Shown here: piece after piece, positions 1 through 5,678 of the stretch
Numbering within the stretch: position 1 is the first letter of the stretch
How the letters are laid out: the number at the start of each line of letters is the position of its first letter
Assembly (NCBI RefSeq): GCF_035508675.1
Contig: NZ_DATJMN010000117.1
Span: 1-5,678 of the forward strand
Direction: 5' to 3'
Length of the DNA: 5,678 nucleotides
Origin: Dyella_B sp035508675
GTDB taxonomy: Bacteria; Pseudomonadota; Gammaproteobacteria; Xanthomonadales; Rhodanobacteraceae
Made by a program: the position numbers and the translations under genes
Notes under the pieces: model-generated
Databases searched by the model: none
What the model saw: only the letters and a program-made list of their open reading frames with translations
What the model was told of the DNA's origin: nothing

Positions 1-1
1 C

Positions 2-1486
2 TATTCGGCCTTCGTGGTGGCGGACAAGGTGACGGTGCTGAGCCGCCGCGCTGGCACCCCCGTCAGCGAAGGCGTGAAGTGGGAAAGTGATGGCAAGGGC
101 GAATATTCGCTGGAGCAGGTCGAACTGCCCGAGCGCGGCACCGCCGTGGTGCTGCACCTGAAAGCCGATGAAGACGAATTCCTCAAGCGCTGGCAGCTGC
201 GCTCGCTGATCACACGCTATTCCGACCACGTCGCCTTCCCGATCCGCATGCCGGAAGAAAAAGACGACAAGCCCACCGGCGAATGGGAAACCGTCAACGC
301 CGCCTCCGCGCTGTGGACCAAGCCCAAGAGCGAGATCAGTGACGAGGAATACCAGAGCTTCTACAAGTCGCTGGGCCACGATTTCAACGACGCGCTGGCC
401 TGGACGCATAACCGCGTGGAAGGCAACCAGAGCTACATCACCTTGCTCTATCTCCCTTCGCAGCCGCCATTCGAGCTGACGATGGGTGGCCGTGACGAGC
501 GCAAGGGGCTTAAGCTCTACATCAAGCGCGTTTTCATCATGGACGCGGCGGAGCAGTTGCTGCCCAACTACCTGCGTTTCGTGCGCGGCGTGGTCGACGC
601 CGACGATCTCCCGCTCAATGTAAGCCGCGAAATCCTGCAGCAGAACCGCCAGTTGGAACGCATCAAGGCCGCTTGCGTGAAGCGCGTGCTGGACCTGATC
701 GAAAAGCTCGCCAAGGATGAGCCGGAGAAGTTCAACACCTTCTACAAGGCCTTCGGCAATACGCTCAAGGAAGGCATCGTGGAAGATCACGCCAACCGCG
801 AACGCATCGCCAAGCTGCTGCGCTTCGCCTCCACCAAGGGCGAGGGCAGCACACAGAGCGTGTCGCTGGATGATTACATCGGCCGCATGCCGGTCAGCCA
901 GGACACCATCTGGTACATCACCGCCGACAGCCACGCCGCCGCCGCCGGCAGCCCGCAACTGGAAGCGTTCAAGGCCAAGGACATTGAAGTGCTGCTGATG
1001 TCCGACCGTATCGACGAATGGATGCTCGGCAGCTTGAACGAATACAGCGGCAAGAAGCTGCGCAACGTCGCCAAGGGCGAGCTGCCGCTGGACGAAGAAG
1101 GCAAGAAGCAGCAGGAAGAAGCCAGCAAGGCCGCCGAGCCGCTGCTGAAGAAGCTGAAAGACTTGCTGGGTGATCGCGTCAGCGACGTGCGGGTGTCGGC
1201 CCGCCTGACCGATTCGCCGTCGTGCCTGGCCTTGTCCGACTACGAAATGGCCCCGCACCTGGCGCGCCTGCTGCGCGAAGCCGGCCACGACATGCCCTCC
1301 AGCAAGCCCACGCTGGAGATCAATCCGCAGCATGCACTGCTCAAGCGGGTGGAAGCCGAGAACGACGAAGGCCGTGCGAAGGATCTCGCCAACCTGCTGT
1401 TGGAGCAGGCGGAGATTGCGGCGGGTGCGCCCTTGCTTGATCCGGCGGCGTTCGTGCAACGCTTGAATCGCGTGTTGCTGGGTTGA
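2..1486 (+). CDS. htpG: Molecular chaperone HtpG (bacterial Hsp90), 5' end cut by the window edge
   Basis: HtpG is the cytosolic ATP-dependent Hsp90 homodimer that remodels client proteins together with DnaK. The frame is open from base 2 and gives 494 visible residues ending at TGA 1484-1486. The first visible residues, YSAFVVADKV, match the end of the conserved GFYSAF ATP-lid region, so the GTG at 14 is an internal valine and not a start. By alignment from memory with the 624-residue E. coli protein, about 127 residues are missing, including most of the GHKL ATP site. Visible parts are the tail of the N-terminal domain (to about 95), the middle domain (about 105-380) with KSEISDEEY, HDFNDALAW, NRVEG, RVFIMD, PNYLRFVRG and NVSREILQ, and the C-terminal dimerisation domain to 494. 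Arg209 in NVSREILQ should be the conserved ATP-contacting middle-domain arginine. The gene converges on the TRIC-type gene. In E. coli htpG is a sigma-32 heat-shock gene; its promoter here is outside the window. Confidence 0.97.
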   Translation, partial: YSAFVVADKVTVLSRRAGTPVSEGVKWESDGKGEYSLEQVELPERGTAVVLHLKADEDEFLKRWQLRSLITRYSDHVAFPIRMPEEKDDKPTGEWETVNAASALWTKPKSEISDEEYQSFYKSLGHDFNDALAWTHNRVEGNQSYITLLYLPSQPPFELTMGGRDERKGLKLYIKRVFIMDAAEQLLPNYLRFVRGVVDADDLPLNVSREILQQNRQLERIKAACVKRVLDLIEKLAKDEPEKFNTFYKAFGNTLKEGIVEDHANRERIAKLLRFASTKGEGSTQSVSLDDYIGRMPVSQDTIWYITADSHAAAAGSPQLEAFKAKDIEVLLMSDRIDEWMLGSLNEYSGKKLRNVAKGELPLDEEGKKQQEEASKAAEPLLKKLKDLLGDRVSDVRVSARLTDSPSCLALSDYEMAPHLARLLREAGHDMPSSKPTLEINPQHALLKRVEAENDEGRAKDLANLLLEQAEIAAGAPLLDPAAFVQRLNRVLLG

Positions 1487-1550
1487 GGACACCTTGCTCT
1501 ATCCGGAAGCGCAGATGGAGTAATGGACAAGCCTGAGCCATGAACTCATG

Positions 1551-1586
1551 CGGCCATCATTCCCACGCAAGCGGGAATGATGGCCG
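1551..1586. repeat. Perfect 14-bp palindrome between convergent genes; possible dispersed repeat and two-way transcription stop
   Basis: The arm CGGCCATCATTCCC (1551-1564) is exactly complementary to 1573-1586, with an 8-base centre (ACGCAAGC). The core, CATTCCC-x-GCAAGC-GGGAATG, resembles the short ATTCCCGC...GCGGGAAT palindromes scattered between genes in many proteobacteria, with one base changed in the left arm. It lies 64 bp after the htpG stop and 5 bp from the stop of the opposite gene. A stable hairpin in both transcripts is therefore expected. No T-run follows on either strand, so it is not a classical intrinsic terminator. It may instead stabilise mRNA 3' ends or act with Rho. Membership of a repeat family is inference, since only one copy is visible here. 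Confidence 0.75.
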
Positions 1587-1591
1587 TGTGC

Positions 1592-2203
1592 TCAGGTGGC
1601 AATGAGATGCAAGCGCGGCAAATGCATGCCTCCTATGACCGCCAGCAAGCGCGTCAAAAGAATCACCACCACGCCAACACTCACCGCGACATTGCGCGGC
1701 GCGCCGAGCTTTTGCAAAACCAGATACGCCACGATGCCGGCAATCGCCGCCGTGGCATACAGATCCTGCTGGAAGATCAACGGCACGCGCGCGCACATCA
1801 CGTCGCGCAACATGCCGCCGGCGGTGCCGGTGATGGTTCCCATCAGCACCACGATCAGAGGCGACAGCCCCGCCGCTTCGGCAATCTGTGCGCCGCTGAT
1901 CGCAAACAATGCCAGCCCCAGGGCATCGGCAATCAAGAAGCTCTGGCCGGGCGGCGGAAAGCATGCGAGATAAAGCATGGTCAAGCCGGCGGCGCCCAGG
2001 ATCACCAGCAGATAGCGTGCATCCTTCACCCAGAAAATGGGGTCGCGGTTGAGCAGTACGTCACGCAAGGTACCGCCGCCGATGGCCGTCAATGCGGCCA
2101 GCGCCAGGCCGCCGAGCAGATCCATGCCCGAATGCGCCGCCACCAGCACGCCGCTGACAGCGAACACGGCCACTCCGATCAGATCCAGCAGGTAGAGCAA
2201 CAT
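1592..2203 (-). CDS. TRIC/UPF0126 family seven-helix membrane protein (YicG-like)
   Basis: This 203-residue inner-membrane protein has the two-repeat architecture of the UPF0126 family (Pfam Gly_transporter, related to prokaryotic TRIC trimeric cation channels). Each half begins with a D-x-x-G-x-x-x-F-A-x-S-G type helix (residues 7-18 and 93-104) and is followed by a glycine-rich, Arg-Asp motif. These are GGGTLRDVL at 42-50 and AGGMLRDVM at 128-136, the broken-helix pore motif of the fold. Hydrophobic segments cover nearly the whole chain, consistent with seven helices. Known members are reported as potassium-permeable channels or, for some, glycine transporters; the substrate cannot be decided here. 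The start chosen is the ATG at 2203, because GGGGAG stands five bases upstream (2209-2214) and the family begins at this hydrophobic helix. The alternative ATG at 2251 would add 16 unconserved polar residues. It is divergent from hslR and convergent with htpG. The function of the family in bacteria is poorly settled. Confidence 0.92.
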   Translation of the reverse strand: MLLYLLDLIGVAVFAVSGVLVAAHSGMDLLGGLALAALTAIGGGTLRDVLLNRDPIFWVKDARYLLVILGAAGLTMLYLACFPPPGQSFLIADALGLALFAISGAQIAEAAGLSPLIVVLMGTITGTAGGMLRDVMCARVPLIFQQDLYATAAIAGIVAYLVLQKLGAPRNVAVSVGVVVILLTRLLAVIGGMHLPRLHLIAT

Positions 2204-2208
2204 GCGGA

Positions 2209-2214
2209 CTCCCC
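2209..2214 (-). promoter_or_regulatory. Ribosome binding site deciding the start of the TRIC-type gene
   Basis: On the - strand GGGGAG is followed by five bases (TCCGC) and the ATG at 2203-2201. The position and purine run favour this start over the upstream ATG at 2251, which would place the site inside the coding region. Confidence 0.65.
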
Positions 2215-2220
2215 GTGCGT

Positions 2221-2270
2221 CAGGCTTGCCTCGGCAACCTGGCGTTCCCACTTACCCTGCATCCGCCAGG
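2221..2270. promoter_or_regulatory. Overlapping inverted repeats in the divergent spacer
   Basis: The spacer contains a compact dyad TTGCC-TC-GGCAA (2226-2237). It is flanked by CAGG (2221-2224) and CCTG (2238-2241), which extend the pairing with a single bulged base (2225). The right flank is also part of a second, wider inverted repeat, CCTGGCG (2238-2244) with CGCCAGG (2264-2270), separated by 19 bases. The CCTG segment can therefore pair with either partner, but not both. This could be an operator for a dimeric regulator serving both divergent genes, or alternative RNA hairpins in a leader. No regulator is identified and short dyads are common in GC-rich DNA. Confidence 0.35.
2225..2253 (+). 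promoter_or_regulatory. Weak sigma-32-like (heat-shock) promoter candidate for hslR
   Basis: CTTGCC (2225-2230) resembles the sigma-32 -35 box CTTGAA (4 of 6). TCCCACTT (2246-2253) resembles the -10 box CCCCATnT (5 of 7 fixed positions). The spacer is 15 bases when counted from the six-base -35 box. Transcription would start near 2260, about 30 bases before the hslR ATG. In E. coli hslR is a sigma-32 gene, which gives prior support, but the match is imperfect and the call is inference. Confidence 0.3.
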
Positions 2271-2279
2271 CCGTAAACC

Positions 2280-2285
2280 GATAAT
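2280..2285 (+). promoter_or_regulatory. Possible -10 box directly upstream of hslR
   Basis: GATAAT matches five of six bases of the vegetative -10 consensus TATAAT. It ends six bases before the hslR ATG, so a start seven bases downstream would fall on or beside the A of the start codon and give a leaderless mRNA. I see no convincing -35 box at 16-18 bases upstream (CTGCAT at 17) and no extended TG, so this is only a candidate. It competes with the sigma-32-like site upstream. Confidence 0.22.
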
Positions 2286-2291
2286 GCCACG

Positions 2292-2696
2292 ATGAAACAC
2301 GCACTCCATGAAACACCCGCCGAGGTTCGCGCCGATGTCTGGCTGTGGGCGGCGCGCATGTACGAGACACGCAGCCTGGCCAAGCAGGCGATCGAGGGTG
2401 GCAAGGTCGACGTGAACGGCGGTGGCTGCAAGCCTTCCAAGGCCTTGCATGTGGGCGATACCGTGCGGCTGACGCGCGGCGAGGAGCGGCTGGAGCTGGA
2501 AATCCTGGCACTTGCCGAGCTGCGCGGACCGGCCAGCGTGGCCCAGACGCTTTATCGCGAAACCGAAGCCAGCCGGCTGGCGCGCGAACAGGCCCGGGAA
2601 CAGCGGCGCCTGACCGGGGCAGGCCTCAACCATCCTTCGACCCGGCCAAACAAGCAGCAACGTCGGGAATTGCGACGGCTTAAGGATTTTCCCTGA
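2292..2696 (+). CDS. hslR: Ribosome-associated heat-shock protein Hsp15 (S4-domain RNA-binding)
   Basis: Hsp15 binds free 50S subunits that carry a nascent chain on a blocked peptidyl-tRNA after heat damage, and helps return them to use. The product is 134 residues; E. coli Hsp15 is 133. An S4 RNA-binding domain spans about residues 12-75. It opens with VRADVWLWAAR (12-22) and ETRSLAKQAIEGGKV (25-39) and continues with VNGGGCKPSK (41-50), nearly the E. coli wording. After the S4 fold comes RGPASVAQTLYRET, then a basic, helix-prone tail rich in Arg, Gln and Lys, ending NHPSTRPNKQQRRELRRLK, as in the family. The ATG at 2292 is the only possible start: an in-frame TAA lies at 2274-2276. No Shine-Dalgarno sequence precedes it, which is unusual beside the clear sites of the two neighbouring genes. 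It is divergent from the TRIC-type gene and 102 bp ahead of the receiver gene. It is not beside hslO as in E. coli. Confidence 0.95.
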   Translation: MKHALHETPAEVRADVWLWAARMYETRSLAKQAIEGGKVDVNGGGCKPSKALHVGDTVRLTRGEERLELEILALAELRGPASVAQTLYRETEASRLAREQAREQRRLTGAGLNHPSTRPNKQQRRELRRLKDFP

Positions 2697-2741
2697 GCAG
2701 CACATCTCAGAAATCCGCGCTCATCTGCGTGATGATCTTTT
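2684..2741 (+). terminator. Two small hairpins at the end of hslR, possible weak terminator
   Basis: GGATTT (2684-2689) plus CTGAG (2693-2697) pair exactly with CTCAG (2706-2710) plus AAATCC (2711-2716). This gives 11 base pairs with one three-base bulge and an eight-base loop. The hairpin encloses the hslR stop codon (2694-2696). A second short hairpin, TCATC (2721-2725) with GATGA (2731-2735), is followed directly by TCTTTT (2736-2741). The second stem is short and AT-rich, so termination here would be weak. Read-through into the receiver gene is possible. Confidence 0.3.
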
Positions 2742-2786
2742 CGCCAAGCAGGTAACCCGGGAGAGGTTGCCGCGACAAGCGATTAA

Positions 2787-2793
2787 AGGGGGA
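2787..2793 (+). promoter_or_regulatory. Strong ribosome binding site of the receiver gene
   Basis: AGGGGGA sits five bases before the ATG at 2799, which fixes this start over the internal ATG at 2871. The rest of the 102-bp spacer (2697-2798) shows the small hairpins noted above and no promoter that I can support. Confidence 0.7.
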
Positions 2794-2798
2794 AACCA

Positions 2799-3347
2799 AT
2801 GAGCGGGATCGATTTCTTCAAGCGGTTGCTGGGCGGTCACGCCCAGGAAAGCACGCCAACGCGGCGGCTCATGCAGGCAGCGCAAGGCTTGCGCAGCTTG
2901 GTGGTGGACGATTCGCCGACCATTCGCGCAGTGCTCGGCAAGATGCTCGAGCAGGAAGGTTATGGCGTGCAAAAGGCGGCCGATGGCGAAAGCGCCCTCG
3001 AGCTGGCCAAGACCGAGCAGCCGGAGCTGATCTTCCTGGACATCGTGTTGCCGGGCATCAACGGTTTCGCGGTGTTGCGCGCCTTGAGGCATGACCCGCT
3101 GACGCGTCACATTCCCATCGTGATGATCAGCGGCAACCAGCAAGCCACCGAACAATTCTATGTGCAGCGCTTCGGCGCCGACGACTTCATCAAGAAGCCG
3201 TTTGGCCTGCGCGAAGTGCAGCAATCCATCGATCAACTGGTACGCGCGGAACGCTTGCCCGCGCGCGTGCCGATGCCGGTCGTGGTCACTGCAACGGTCA
3301 CGCCTTACGAAGAGCTGCCCAGCACGCTCTCGGGCATGGCCGCTTGA
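2799..3347 (+). CDS. Stand-alone CheY-like response regulator (receiver domain only)
   Basis: This 182-residue cytosolic protein should be a phosphoryl-accepting output or relay of a two-component or chemosensory system. The receiver domain spans about residues 32-150. It carries every key residue: the acidic pair Asp37-Asp38 in VVDDSPT, the phospho-acceptor Asp81 in FLDIVLPG, Ser111 in MISGN at the switch position, and Lys133 before Pro134 in IKKPF. The DDSPTIR start and compact receiver resemble PilG/PilH or CheY-type regulators. Two extensions are unusual. About 30 residues lie in front, beginning with an amphipathic stretch (SGIDFFKRLLGG). About 34 residues follow the domain, Pro- and Val-rich, with PARVPMPVVV. 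There is no DNA-binding, GGDEF, EAL or other effector domain, and no sensor kinase next to it, so the partner is unknown. A strong ribosome binding site (2787-2793) supports the start, and a strong terminator follows. Confidence 0.9.
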   Translation: MSGIDFFKRLLGGHAQESTPTRRLMQAAQGLRSLVVDDSPTIRAVLGKMLEQEGYGVQKAADGESALELAKTEQPELIFLDIVLPGINGFAVLRALRHDPLTRHIPIVMISGNQQATEQFYVQRFGADDFIKKPFGLREVQQSIDQLVRAERLPARVPMPVVVTATVTPYEELPSTLSGMAA

Positions 3348-3391
3348 ATTCACTTCGTTCCCAGCGGTAGCCGCCTGACTTCAGACGGAAA

Positions 3392-3425
3392 CGCCGCAGC
3401 GTGAAGACGCTGCGGCGCTTTTTTT
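3392..3425 (+). terminator. Strong Rho-independent terminator after the receiver gene
   Basis: CGCCGCAGCG (3392-3401) pairs perfectly with CGCTGCGGCG (3408-3417) around a six-base loop TGAAGA, followed by C and seven T (3419-3425). It lies 44 bp after the receiver stop. katG runs towards it from the other side and ends 36 bp away. On that strand the hairpin is followed only by a short TTT, so it may act weakly in reverse too. Confidence 0.93.
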
Positions 3426-3461
3426 GGGCCAGCACAGCATTCCCGGCTTGCCCTTTTTCCC

Positions 3462-5678
<2,217 letters not shown>

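Noticed and set aside
14..16. GTG at 14 as the htpG start
   Set aside because: It is an internal valine in the conserved YSAFVVADKV block; the frame is open to the left edge.
1539..1550. Small inverted repeat CATGA-AC-TCATG
   Set aside because: Five-base arms around a two-base loop cannot form a stable RNA hairpin and are expected by chance.
2204..2251. Upstream ATG at 2251 as the start of the TRIC-type protein
   Set aside because: It adds 16 polar, family-atypical residues before the first helix, and the GGGGAG site at 2209-2214 fits the ATG at 2203 instead.
1577..2284. 235-codon open frame on the + strand opposite the TRIC-type gene
   Set aside because: The product is rich in His, Gln and Arg with no motif, whereas the - strand frame has two clear GGxxxRD motifs and membrane helices.
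2745..2775. Possible sigma-54 (-24/-12) promoter before the receiver gene
   Set aside because: GG and GC doublets are present, but none has the required 10-base separation.
2721..3353. 210-codon open frame on the - strand opposite the receiver gene
   Set aside because: It is a shadow of the receiver frame, which has all catalytic residues and a strong ribosome binding site; the antisense product shows no recognisable domain.
3371..3388. Short dyad just upstream of the terminator stem
   Set aside because: The pairing has a mismatch and a two-base loop; the adjacent 10-bp stem with its T-run explains termination without it.

Overview
The window is a conserved chromosomal stretch of a GC-rich (roughly 60% by eye) gammaproteobacterium. 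The closeness of HtpG, Hsp15 and KatG to well-known proteobacterial forms, the GC-rich codon use and the style of the intergenic palindrome suggest a Xanthomonadales-like organism (Rhodanobacter, Dyella or Frateuria type). That placement is inference from family resemblance, not from a search. Nothing looks mobile: there is no integrase, transposase, tRNA, CRISPR array or clear composition shift.

Layout from left to right. (1) The 3' four-fifths of htpG (Hsp90 chaperone, + strand) runs in from the left edge to 1486. (2) A 105-bp convergent spacer holds a perfect 14-bp palindrome (1551-1586). (3) A small seven-helix TRIC/UPF0126-type membrane protein lies on the - strand (1592-2203). (4) An 88-bp divergent spacer has overlapping inverted repeats and a weak heat-shock-like promoter candidate. 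(5) hslR, the S4-domain heat-shock protein Hsp15, is on the + strand (2292-2696). (6) A stand-alone CheY-like receiver protein is on the + strand (2799-3347), followed by a strong intrinsic terminator (3392-3425). (7) katG, the bifunctional catalase-peroxidase, is on the - strand. It reads from the right edge, where its first few codons are cut off, down to 3462. All five genes look intact where visible.

Three of the five genes are stress genes. HtpG holds or refolds unfolded proteins, Hsp15 rescues peptidyl-tRNA-blocked 50S subunits after heat damage, and KatG removes hydrogen peroxide. They do not form one operon: orientation changes three times and terminators or palindromes separate the units. 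The window therefore reads as a stress-gene neighbourhood rather than a single pathway.

I found no convincing undescribed system. The points most worth a second look are the divergent TRIC/hslR spacer, the lack of a Shine-Dalgarno before hslR, the palindrome after htpG, and the orphan receiver with extensions on both ends.
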